From Pseudomonadota bacterium (lineage in GTDB: Bacteria; Desulfobacterota; Binatia; Binatales; Binataceae), in NCBI GenBank assembly GCA_021323675.1, contig JAJPKP010000016.1:91125-155124 (forward strand): 64,000 nucleotides of DNA, given 5' to 3'. Positions 17,809 through 25,088 of the stretch are shown one piece after another; position 1 is the stretch's first letter; each line of letters begins with the position of its first letter. A program made the translations under genes and the position numbers. The notes under the pieces were generated by a model. The model was not told the DNA's origin and ran no database searches. It saw only the letters and a program-made list of their open reading frames with translations.

Positions 17809-18849
17809 GTGAGCAAAAGTAGGAACGCCCCAACAGTCATCAAATACCTCAGCGTCGATGAAATGATGTTGAGGGTGGCGGAGATGCGCGCGGCCCGGCG
17901 TGATGCGCTCGTATCCACCCGCCAGCCGTCCTCGAATCCGCCTGTCCCGCAGACTTCCCTCGTTTTCCCGGAATACATAAGCCACTGCGAGCTCTGGTCT
18001 GCCGCGGAAGACGAGGACGCCGACACTTCGGTCATCCAGCCCAGGGCGCCACGGCGCGAGACCGGCGACAGGATTGTCGAAATTGCCTCGCGTCGCGAAT
18101 CGCAACGGGGTTCACGAGCGATTACGGCGGGCCGCGAGCGTTACGTTTTCAGTGTCGCGACCCTGATGATCGCTGTCCTGATAGCGGCTGGCGCGGCAAT
18201 CAGACCCAACAGCGGTAATTCATCGATCTCGATGATGGCGTCGTGGCAGCGTACGCTTGTCGCCGGCAGCCCCGCGTGGAACGAGATTGCTGACGATGAC
18301 GTCCTCAAGGACGCTCCCACCGTCCGCAACTCCGCGCGGCGCAGGATTCCCCGAATTTCTCCTGAGCAATTGGAAAACGAAGTTCGCGATCTGCTCGCCA
18401 GCAACGGCTTTCCCGATATCGGCGTGTCGGCGAGCCGCCGCGGCGAGGTCTATCTCGCCGGCCGGGTCTTCAGCTCCGCCGAGGTTGACAGCATCGTTCG
18501 GATTGCGAACCTCGCGCAGCACGCCCGGCGCGTCTTTTTCCTTCATCCGGAAGTCCGCGAAGCGGAGGGCAAGGCGTTTTTGGGCGCGACGGCCGAATAT
18601 GCACCCGAGGTCTGGGGCGCGCGGATTCGCAGCGTGATTATCGGTTCTCCGGCCTACAAGGCCGGAATCCGTATCGGTGACGTTATCCGTGAGTTCGACA
18701 ACGCCGCTGTGACGAATGCGTCGGACCTCGGAAAGGCTCTCGCACAACACAAGCCGGGAGAGCGGGTTTCGATTCGAATCTGGCGCGACGGAGCCATCCG
18801 CTACCGGATTGCCCGGCTCGAACCGCTGCCCCAGTACGCGCTTCGCTGA
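17809..18849 (+). CDS. Single-pass membrane protein with BON-like and PDZ domains
   Basis: A 346-residue protein, GTG start at 17809 after GGAAGG. Residues 1-110 are polar and probably cytoplasmic, with a helical N-terminus (SVDEMMLRVAEMRAARRDAL). One transmembrane helix spans 113-131 (VFSVATLMIAVLIAAGAAI). Residues about 184-245 look like a BON domain (EQLENEVRDLLASNG, then VYLAGRVFSSAEVDSIVRIA). Residues 258-337 form a PDZ domain with IGSPAYKAGIRIGDVIREF as the carboxylate-loop and helix region. No protease domain is attached. This order of domains is not one I recognise as a named family. An adaptor role in the envelope, recruiting protein C-termini, is inferred. Confidence 0.7.
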   Translation: MSKSRNAPTVIKYLSVDEMMLRVAEMRAARRDALVSTRQPSSNPPVPQTSLVFPEYISHCELWSAAEDEDADTSVIQPRAPRRETGDRIVEIASRRESQRGSRAITAGRERYVFSVATLMIAVLIAAGAAIRPNSGNSSISMMASWQRTLVAGSPAWNEIADDDVLKDAPTVRNSARRRIPRISPEQLENEVRDLLASNGFPDIGVSASRRGEVYLAGRVFSSAEVDSIVRIANLAQHARRVFFLHPEVREAEGKAFLGATAEYAPEVWGARIRSVIIGSPAYKAGIRIGDVIREFDNAAVTNASDLGKALAQHKPGERVSIRIWRDGAIRYRIARLEPLPQYALR

Positions 18850-18859
18850 TGGCGCGCCG

Positions 18860-19666
18860 TCAGGCGCGTTCCGCGTAGCGCGGCTTGCGCTTCTCAAGAA
18901 AGGCGCGTGCGCCCTCCTCGATATAGCCTGCCCGAACGCATAGCACCTGATTGCGATCTTCCATCGCCAGCGCCTGTTCCAGGCTTCCCGCATCCACACT
19001 GGCCCACACGCATTCCTTGGTCAGACGAAGTCCGAGCGGCGACGTTTCCGTCATCTCTTCCGCGAGCTTCTTCGCCGCCGAGTCGACTTCGGAATCCGGG
19101 TGCAGTTCCGATACCAGGCCGGTTGCCAGCGCGCGTTCCGCGTTGATGAAACGTCCCGTCAGCATCAGTTCCGATGCGACCGACATACCGACCGCGCGGG
19201 GCAGGTGATAGCTCACGCCCATGTCGCATGCGCTCAGACCGATCCTGATGAAGGCGGCGTTGAAGCGCGCGGACTCGCCGGCGATTCGCACGTCGCATGC
19301 GAGCGCGAGCGCGAATCCTCCGCCCGCCGCAGGTCCGCGAATCGCGGCGATAAACGGCTGCGGCGCGCGCCGCATCGCGACTACGAGATCGCTCATTCGG
19401 CGTTGGGTTTCGACCGTGCCGGTGGTTGACGAGCCAAGTTCCGAGCCGCCCCGGTTCTGTTCCTTGAGATCGAGTCCGGCGCAGAAGGCGCGGCCCGCTC
19501 CGCGCATAATCACGACCCGCGTTTTCCGGTCGGTGGGCAGTTTGTGCAGATAGTCTTCGAGTTCTTCCACCATCTGGGCGCTAAGCGCGTTGAGATTGTG
19601 GGGACGATTGAGCGTAAGCCATGCGATTGAGCCTTCATTCTTAACTTCGATCGCCTGATATGCCAT
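18860..19666 (-). CDS. Crotonase (enoyl-CoA hydratase/isomerase) family protein
   Basis: A 268-residue crotonase-fold protein. The oxyanion-hole pieces are intact: RAFCAGLDLKEQ (about 59-70) and IRGPAAGGGFALALACDVRI (109-128). The two glutamates that add water in true hydratases are not seen. Ala119 stands at the GGGxE position and Phe139 at the PEI position, while Asp148 (ACDMGVSYHLPRAVG) occupies the third site, reminiscent of dienoyl-CoA isomerases. It is therefore probably an isomerase, hydrolase or other crotonase activity rather than a standard hydratase. It is transcribed away from the operon at 19802, with a 135-base shared control region. Confidence 0.85.
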   Translation of the reverse strand: MAYQAIEVKNEGSIAWLTLNRPHNLNALSAQMVEELEDYLHKLPTDRKTRVVIMRGAGRAFCAGLDLKEQNRGGSELGSSTTGTVETQRRMSDLVVAMRRAPQPFIAAIRGPAAGGGFALALACDVRIAGESARFNAAFIRIGLSACDMGVSYHLPRAVGMSVASELMLTGRFINAERALATGLVSELHPDSEVDSAAKKLAEEMTETSPLGLRLTKECVWASVDAGSLEQALAMEDRNQVLCVRAGYIEEGARAFLEKRKPRYAERA

Positions 19667-19736
19667 CGGACTGCTTCTCCTCGGTCGATTGCGCCCTTGA
19701 TAGCGCTTTCCGAAGGCATTGAGTAGGGGGAGCCGT

Positions 19737-19766
19737 TTGACAAGCGCGGCGCGAACCTAATAGCTA
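19737..19766 (+). promoter_or_regulatory. Possible promoter for the 19.8-23.8 kb operon
   Basis: A perfect TTGACA at 19737-19742 lies in the divergent region before the hydrolase gene. The -10 candidates downstream are poor: TAATAG at 19758 has only 15 bases of spacing, and ATAGCT at 19760 has 17. A real -35 is plausible and the -10 is uncertain. Confidence 0.25.
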
Positions 19767-19801
19767 ACCGAAACAAAAGCTTTACGGAGAATTGCGCGGC
19801 G

Positions 19802-20617
19802 ATGCCGACCAAGTACACCGACGTAAAGGGTCACGCGACCTATATTCACTATCACGGCGCCACCACGCTGCCTGACGTGATTCCCGACCTGTCCCGCGGG
19901 CGCAAGATCGTCTTCGTCCACGGTGCCGGCGGCAACGGCCATCCCTGGCACAACCAGATCGACGCGCTCGGGACGAAACACAGCCCGGTAGCGTTCGATT
20001 TGCCGGGTCACGGCCGTTCGGCGGGAGTGGAGGGCCTCAGGTCAATTCGCGATTACGGCGATTTTCTCGCGCACTTCATGGATGCGCTCAAGATTCAATC
20101 GGCGGTTATCGCGGGATGGTCGATGGGCGGCGCGATCGCGATGGACTTCGCGCTGCGTTACCCGGCTCGCGCCGAGGGGTTGATCCTGGTCGCGACGGCG
20201 GCAAAATTCGACATCCCCGAGGATCGTATCAAGCAACTGTGGGCGGTGATGATGGGGCGCGCGCCGCAGGCGTTCGTGACCGACGGCTTTTCGCAGAAAA
20301 CCATCAAGGAAAACTTCAATGCGGTGCGCGAGATGTGGATGGAACAGATCAAGACCGACCCGCGCGTCCGGTACACGGATATTCGGGCGTGCAGCGAGAT
20401 TGATCTGAGCGGCTCGATCTCCGCAATCCGAAAACCTGCCATCATTTTTGCCGGCGCCGAGGATGTGCTCACGCCGCCGGCGAACTCGGAGCTGATCAAA
20501 AACCGGATCGAGGGTTCGCGGCTTGAAGTGATTGCCGACGCGGGACACATGATTCCGGTCGAGCAGCCCGCCGCATTGAACGCCGCAATCGAAAAATTTC
20601 TCGCCGAACTGAAGTAG
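19802..20617 (+). CDS. Alpha/beta-fold hydrolase
   Basis: A 271-residue hydrolase with a complete catalytic triad. The nucleophile Ser107 sits in the elbow GWSMGG, the oxyanion loop is VHGAGGNGHPW (39-49), the acid is Asp in FAGAEDVLTPP, and the base is His in DAGHMIPVEQP. No signal peptide, so cytoplasmic. In this operon of CoA-ester enzymes it could open a ring (meta-cleavage-product type), hydrolyse an ester or release CoA; the sequence does not decide. It is first in an operon with 11 bases to the thiolase-like gene. Confidence 0.88.
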   Translation: MPTKYTDVKGHATYIHYHGATTLPDVIPDLSRGRKIVFVHGAGGNGHPWHNQIDALGTKHSPVAFDLPGHGRSAGVEGLRSIRDYGDFLAHFMDALKIQSAVIAGWSMGGAIAMDFALRYPARAEGLILVATAAKFDIPEDRIKQLWAVMMGRAPQAFVTDGFSQKTIKENFNAVREMWMEQIKTDPRVRYTDIRACSEIDLSGSISAIRKPAIIFAGAEDVLTPPANSELIKNRIEGSRLEVIADAGHMIPVEQPAALNAAIEKFLAELK

Positions 20618-20628
20618 GAAGAACGCAC

Positions 20629-21789
20629 ATGAGTCTCAGCCGAAAAGCCTGCGTGGCCGGCGCGTATGAGCATCCCACCCGATTCGCGCCCGACAAGAGC
20701 ATGTTCCAGATCATGGCGGAGAGCATCCGCGGCGCGCTCGACGACGCCGGCCTGACCATCAAGGATGTTGACGGCCTTTGCACGACCGGAATCGGAATGG
20801 GCGGGATGGGAATCGTGGGCTTCTGCGATTACCTGAACCTGACGCCGAACTTCGTCGATTCCACCGCGATCGGCGGATCGTCCTTCGTCGCGCACACTGC
20901 CCACGCAGCGGCCGCGATTGCCGCGGGACTCTGCGAGGTATGCGTTGTCGTTTACGGCTCCACCGCCGCCTCATCGCGTTTCGCGATCGGCACCGGCGGC
21001 GCGGGCGGAGGCGGCGATCCCTGCGATCAGTTCGAAATACCGTATGGACCGACCACGGTCGGCGCGTACGCGATGATCGCGCAGCGGCACATGCATGACT
21101 ACGGCACGACGCCGGAACAGCTTGCCGAGATAGCGGTCGCGATGCGTCTGCATGCGTCGATGAATCCGGTGGCGAAGTATCGCGACCCGATCACGGTCGA
21201 AGACGTGTTGGCGTCGCGGGTCATCTCTTCGCCGCTTCATCTGCTCGACTGCTGCATCATCTCCGACGGCGGCGGCGCGCTGGTGATCACCTCGGCTGAG
21301 CGCGCCCGCGATCTGAAAAAGAAGCCGGTTTATATTCTGGGCACGGGCGAAACCGTGCGCCACGCGGCGCGCGGCCAGCGCGATTTCCTTGAAATCGCAG
21401 CCGCGCAGTCCGGCCGTCTCGCTTTCGAGCGTGCCGGGGTCAAGCACTCCGACATCGACATGGCGATGATCTACGACTCGTTCACCATCACCGTGCACAC
21501 GACGCTGGAGAACCTCGGCTTCTGCAAGCGCGGAGAAGGGGGGGCGTTCGTGAGCGGAGGGCGGCTGCGCTTCGACGGAGATTTTCCGATCAACACCGAC
21601 GGCGGCGGGCTGTCATCGAACCATCCGGGGATGCGCGGAATCTTCCTGGTCATCGAGGCGACCAGGCAGCTTCGCGGCGAATGTGGACCGCGCCAGGTAG
21701 TGGATTGCAAGACCGCGCTGGTGCACGGCACCGGCGGCGCGCTCGGCACCCGGCACTCGGGCGCAACTCTGATCCTGAGCAATCAATAG
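20629..21789 (+). CDS. Thiolase-superfamily protein, SCP-x/Ltp type, without nucleophilic cysteine
   Basis: A 386-residue thiolase-fold protein of the lipid-transfer-protein (SCP-x, Ltp) branch. Where thiolases carry the nucleophilic cysteine there is GGSSF (82-86). The conserved C-terminal motifs are changed to SSNHPGMRG (His332 kept) and VHGTGGALGTRHSG (365-378), with no second catalytic cysteine visible. Known Ltp2 proteins with lost cysteines are retro-aldolases that work only when bound to a DUF35 protein. The next gene, 12 bases downstream, encodes exactly such a partner. I therefore infer an aldolase or other C-C bond enzyme acting on a CoA ester rather than a standard beta-ketothiolase. 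Confidence 0.82.
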   Translation: MSLSRKACVAGAYEHPTRFAPDKSMFQIMAESIRGALDDAGLTIKDVDGLCTTGIGMGGMGIVGFCDYLNLTPNFVDSTAIGGSSFVAHTAHAAAAIAAGLCEVCVVVYGSTAASSRFAIGTGGAGGGGDPCDQFEIPYGPTTVGAYAMIAQRHMHDYGTTPEQLAEIAVAMRLHASMNPVAKYRDPITVEDVLASRVISSPLHLLDCCIISDGGGALVITSAERARDLKKKPVYILGTGETVRHAARGQRDFLEIAAAQSGRLAFERAGVKHSDIDMAMIYDSFTITVHTTLENLGFCKRGEGGAFVSGGRLRFDGDFPINTDGGGLSSNHPGMRGIFLVIEATRQLRGECGPRQVVDCKTALVHGTGGALGTRHSGATLILSNQ

Positions 21790-21801
21790 GAAACCAGTGC
21801 G

Positions 21802-22227
21802 ATGGCCGATCAAAAGGAAAAGAAATACGCGAAGCCGCTTCCGCATGTCGACGAGGAAACCCGTCCCTGGTGGGAGGCCCTGCAGCGCCATGAGCTCTAC
21901 GTGCAGAAGTGCCGCGATTGCGGCGACGTTCGCTACCATCCGCGCGCCCAGTGCACGAGTTGTCTTTCGCCGCGCACCGAGTGGGTGCGCTGCTCGGGAA
22001 GGGGCAAGGTTTATACTTTTACCGCGACCTATCAGAATCAGGCGCCCGGGTTCCGCGAATCGCTGCCGTATATCATGGCCTGGGTCGAGCTCGACGAAGG
22101 CTTGAAAATGCTGACCAATCTGGTGGAATGCCGTCCGGAAGAGGTTAAAATAGGAATGCCCGTCGAGGTCGTATACGAGGATGTCACTCCGGAGGTGACG
22201 CTCGCGAAGTTTCGCCCGGCGAGGTAA
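21802..22227 (+). CDS. DUF35 OB-fold protein with zinc ribbon (thiolase partner)
   Basis: A 141-residue protein of the DUF35/ChsH2-C type. A helical N-terminus (ETRPWWEALQRHELYVQKC) leads into a rubredoxin-like zinc ribbon with Cys37, Cys40, Cys51 and Cys54, then an OB-fold (GKVYTFTATYQNQAPGF, KIGMPVEVVYEDVTPEV). Proteins of this family bind thiolase-like subunits and complete or gate their CoA site, as with HMG-CoA synthase/thiolase in archaea and ChsH2-Ltp2 in actinobacteria. Its place directly after the thiolase-like gene, with 12 bases between them, supports a complex. Confidence 0.9.
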   Translation: MADQKEKKYAKPLPHVDEETRPWWEALQRHELYVQKCRDCGDVRYHPRAQCTSCLSPRTEWVRCSGRGKVYTFTATYQNQAPGFRESLPYIMAWVELDEGLKMLTNLVECRPEEVKIGMPVEVVYEDVTPEVTLAKFRPAR

Positions 22228-22241
22228 GGAACATAATCCTG

Positions 22242-22925
22242 GTGAGCACAACCCTTGACCTGCATACGCATAGCGAAGCATCCGAGGACAGCCGAGCACC
22301 GGTAGAGGCCTACCTCAACTGGATAAAGCTAAGGCGCGCCGAGCGTCCGCTCGACGGCATCGTCCTGACGGAGCATCGCCAGTTCAACCGCAACGCCGAC
22401 TATCGTCATCTCGAGGACAAGTTCGGCGTTATGGTGCTGCGCGCTTCAGAGGTGGAAACCAATTACGGCCACGTGTTGGTGTACGGCGTCAACGACGACA
22501 TCCTGAAGCGATTCGATTTTGCCAACGTCAGGCTGGACGCGCAGGAATTGATCAACGAGGTGGCGCGGATGGGCGGGATCGCCGTCCCGTGCCATCCCGG
22601 CCGCCCGAATATCGGGCTTTACGAGCATTACCAGAACAAGCCGTCGCTCGAGAACGTGATCGCGGTGGAGGTGCTGAACGGCGGATCGCGCAAGGGCGAG
22701 GACGAGCGAAGCGCGGAGCTGGTTCAGCGGTACGGATACAGCGCGATCGGCGGTTCCGACAGCCACCTGGTGAGCCTGATCGGACTATGCGCAACCCGCT
22801 TCGCCGCCGAGATTCGCTCGATCGACGATCTCGTGCAGGAGTTGAAGAACGGCGCTTACGAACCGGTTGACTTCCGTCCGCGGCGCAAGCCCGTTCCGCA
22901 CGCGGAAGCGGTTGTGACGAGATAA
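22242..22925 (+). CDS. PHP-domain metal-dependent phosphoesterase-like protein
   Basis: A 227-residue PHP-superfamily protein starting at GTG 22242. Metal-binding motifs can be followed in order: DLHTHSEASEDS (His8, His10), IVLTEHRQF, LRASEVETNYGHVLVYGVN, VPCHPGRPN and GGSDSHLVS. All ligands needed for a two- or three-metal site appear present. Relatives include YciV-like nucleotidases and tRNA/RNA-end phosphoesterases. What it does among CoA-ester enzymes is unclear. It might cleave a phosphate or adenylate intermediate or be an amidohydrolase-like catalyst; this is speculation. It lies 14 bases after DUF35 and 5 before the next MaoC gene. Confidence 0.85.
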   Translation: MSTTLDLHTHSEASEDSRAPVEAYLNWIKLRRAERPLDGIVLTEHRQFNRNADYRHLEDKFGVMVLRASEVETNYGHVLVYGVNDDILKRFDFANVRLDAQELINEVARMGGIAVPCHPGRPNIGLYEHYQNKPSLENVIAVEVLNGGSRKGEDERSAELVQRYGYSAIGGSDSHLVSLIGLCATRFAAEIRSIDDLVQELKNGAYEPVDFRPRRKPVPHAEAVVTR

Positions 22926-22930
22926 TCTCT

Positions 22931-23347
22931 ATGGCGGTTAACTACGATCCCAATCTGATCGGCAGGGTTTTCGAGACTACCGATCCGGTCGAAGTGAAGG
23001 CGGAGCGAATCAGGAGTTTTTGCGAGGCGCTCGGCGAAAGCAGTCCGCAATACGCCGGCGGCGAAGTTGCGCCGCCAGCCTATGCCGTCACCTTTCGCAA
23101 CGGGCGGCACTTCTTCCAGCACGTTCCCCGTTTCGGACGCGCCGGCTTCGACGCGGGCAAAGATGTCGAGTTTGTCCGGCCGATTCGCGCGGGCGATAAA
23201 ATAACCCTGAGCTCGCACGTCAAGGAAATCTACGAAAAGACCGGCCGTACCGGCACGATGGTCTTCGTAGTGGTGCGATCGACATTGAAGAACCAGAACG
23301 GCGAAGAGGTCGCTCATATCGACCATCGCTTTATGAATCGCACCTGA
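22931..23347 (+). CDS. MaoC-like hot-dog protein, N-terminal type (MaoC_dehydrat_N)
   Basis: A 138-residue single hot-dog domain of the MaoC N-terminal dehydratase class (FAS1_DH_region). Visible pattern: IGRVFETTDPVEVKAERIRS, ALGESSPQYAGGEVAPPAYA, and VEFVRPIRAGDKITLSSHVK. In the position of the hydratase-2 motif G-D-x-N-P-x-H it has G-E-S-S-P-Q-Y, so it is probably not catalytic by itself. Such domains pair with a catalytic MaoC domain, as ChsH2 does with ChsH1, and shape the acyl-chain tunnel. The partner is most likely the next gene, 19 bases downstream. Confidence 0.83.
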   Translation: MAVNYDPNLIGRVFETTDPVEVKAERIRSFCEALGESSPQYAGGEVAPPAYAVTFRNGRHFFQHVPRFGRAGFDAGKDVEFVRPIRAGDKITLSSHVKEIYEKTGRTGTMVFVVVRSTLKNQNGEEVAHIDHRFMNRT

Positions 23348-23366
23348 ACCAGGAAAAGCACCAACC

Positions 23367-23783
23367 GTGAAAAACTTCGCAGACGTTCAAATCGGCGATA
23401 CCCTCGGGCCCGTCCATCAATTCATCAGCAAGGACCAGTGCCGCAACTATGCCCGGCAATGCGGGCTCGACGCACCGCGCTTCACCGATGACGAAGGCGC
23501 GCGCAAGGAAGGCCTGCCCGGGATGATTCTGCCCGGCAACATGAGCCTCGGCATCCTGAGCAAGCTGGTGACGGACTGGATCGGGGCCGACGGGGGCGCC
23601 AGGCTGGTGCGGCTCAGCACGACCTATCGCGTGCCCGTGCAGCCTGACCGCACGCTGACGCTGCAGGGATTCATCACCCACGCGACGGAAGCCGAGCGCA
23701 CCGCGGAGATCGACGTCTGGATCGAAAACGAGGACGCCGAGCGCCTGGTCACCGGCACCGCGACGGTGCAATTCGACAAGTAG
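23367..23783 (+). CDS. MaoC-like hot-dog dehydratase
   Basis: A 138-residue hot-dog protein starting at GTG 23367: FADVQIGDTLGPVHQFIS, then RNYARQCGLDAPRFTDDEGA, PGMILPGNMSLGILSKLV, and a closing sheet (TTYRVPVQPDRTLTLQGFI). The PxxPGNM-like turn is a MaoC feature. At the Asp/His catalytic dyad site it reads GLDAPRF, so the canonical Asp and His are replaced unless the alignment shifts. It is last in the operon. It presumably forms a heterodimer with the preceding MaoC_N protein and binds an enoyl- or hydroxyacyl-CoA. Activity is uncertain. Confidence 0.8.
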   Translation: MKNFADVQIGDTLGPVHQFISKDQCRNYARQCGLDAPRFTDDEGARKEGLPGMILPGNMSLGILSKLVTDWIGADGGARLVRLSTTYRVPVQPDRTLTLQGFITHATEAERTAEIDVWIENEDAERLVTGTATVQFDK

Positions 23784-23851
23784 GTTGGGATTCTTCCAGC
23801 GATCGCTGCGAGAGCGCGCGCTTCGCGGAGCGCGTTATCCAACGGAACAGA

Positions 23852-24997
23852 TCACACGATCGCGCGGAGTTCCCGCGCCACATCGTGGCGCGCGATCAAA
23901 ACCGCCGGAATCAGGCTGCTGATGGTTCCTATCGCAATCGCGATCCCCAGACCCTCCAGCGCGACCTTGGGCAGAAAGCCGATTCGGAAGGCGAGCGGGC
24001 CCAGCGAACGCGCCAGATGCGGCATCAGGCGCAGGATCGCATAAGCGATCACACCTCCGAGCAGACCGCTGAACACGCCGATCAGGGTGCCCTCGGCGGT
24101 AAGGCAAGAGATGACCGTCCCGCGCGTGAAGCCCATCGAACGCATCACCGCGAGCTCGTGGCGGCGCTCCCGCACCGCCATCGAGGCCGTGTTGCTCGCA
24201 ACCAGCGCGATCGTGACTACCACGATCACCGCGATGAACTTCATTCCGTCGAACAGCAGGCGGTAGTTTTTGATCGCGATACGAACGAATCCCGCCTCGG
24301 ACTCCGATTTGGTCGGGGCCGTCGAGTTGTCGAACAGATCGTCGATTTCCGAAGCCACGGCTGTAACGTTTTCCGAGCGATCGACCCGCGAGAATAACAG
24401 CATGATCGTTCCGGGGCGGCCGAGTGCTTCGTCGAGAAAGTCCTCGCGAATCACGACCGCGGAGGGTGGCACTGCGCCTCCGAGCGTTCCCACTATTTTG
24501 AGCTTGAGATCGATCGGATATGCCACGCCGTGGAGGATGAGGTTGTCGCCGATATGCCAGTGGTAGAGCTTCATCAACTGCTGCCCGACCAGCGCGCCCG
24601 ACCGGGTGTGCCGGAGTTCTTCGGCCTGATCGTGCTTGATGTCCCAATCGGGAAAGAGGGCTTCGATCTGCCGCGGGTCCATCGCAACCGCGGGCACGAA
24701 GTCCTTGGGGTCTCGGTATGTGCTCGCGAATACTGACTCGCCGGTGACGGCCTCGATATGCCTTAGGCGGGCGACTCTGGCCGCATAGGCGGCGGGCAGC
24801 GGATAAGACAATCCCGTCTTTGCGTAGGTGATTATTCGAACGGAATTGGCGCGGTCGCGCAGAATCTCATCGACCAGCGTCGGCAGGCTCATCAGCGCGC
24901 CGAACATGAATACCGAAACGGCGATGGACAGCACGGTCAGCAGGGTTCTGCGGCGGTTGCGCAGCAGGTTGCGGAAAATCAGGGGAAGCAGCTTCAT
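23852..24997 (-). CDS. ABC transporter permease, FtsX/MacB type
   Basis: A 381-residue inner-membrane permease. One transmembrane helix at the start (RTLLTVLSIAVSVFMFGALM) is followed by a periplasmic MacB_PCD-like domain (about residues 45-245). Three helices follow in the FtsX domain (FIAVIVVVTIALVASNTASM, then ELAVMRSMGFTRGTVISCL and the coupling-helix region, GVFSGLLGGVIAYAI, IAIGTISSLIPAVLIA). The R-RHELAVMRSMG motif is the usual coupling helix. No ATP-binding subunit gene lies beside it, so its ATPase must be encoded elsewhere. It probably exports lipoproteins, lipids or peptides. It is convergent with the MaoC operon. Confidence 0.85.
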   Translation of the reverse strand: MKLLPLIFRNLLRNRRRTLLTVLSIAVSVFMFGALMSLPTLVDEILRDRANSVRIITYAKTGLSYPLPAAYAARVARLRHIEAVTGESVFASTYRDPKDFVPAVAMDPRQIEALFPDWDIKHDQAEELRHTRSGALVGQQLMKLYHWHIGDNLILHGVAYPIDLKLKIVGTLGGAVPPSAVVIREDFLDEALGRPGTIMLLFSRVDRSENVTAVASEIDDLFDNSTAPTKSESEAGFVRIAIKNYRLLFDGMKFIAVIVVVTIALVASNTASMAVRERRHELAVMRSMGFTRGTVISCLTAEGTLIGVFSGLLGGVIAYAILRLMPHLARSLGPLAFRIGFLPKVALEGLGIAIAIGTISSLIPAVLIARHDVARELRAIV

Positions 24998-25088
24998 TCC
25001 TGAGAAAAGCTTACTCCGGAGCGGATCGCCGACACAGATCGTTCGTTTTAAGCGGCGAACTATCTGCTAGACTTGGCCGCGACGGATC

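Noticed and set aside
23797..23808. Palindrome CAGCGATCGCTG, including GCGATCGC
   Set aside because: A lone 12-bp palindrome without a T run or second copy nearby gives no functional signal; GCGATCGC is common in GC-rich genomes.
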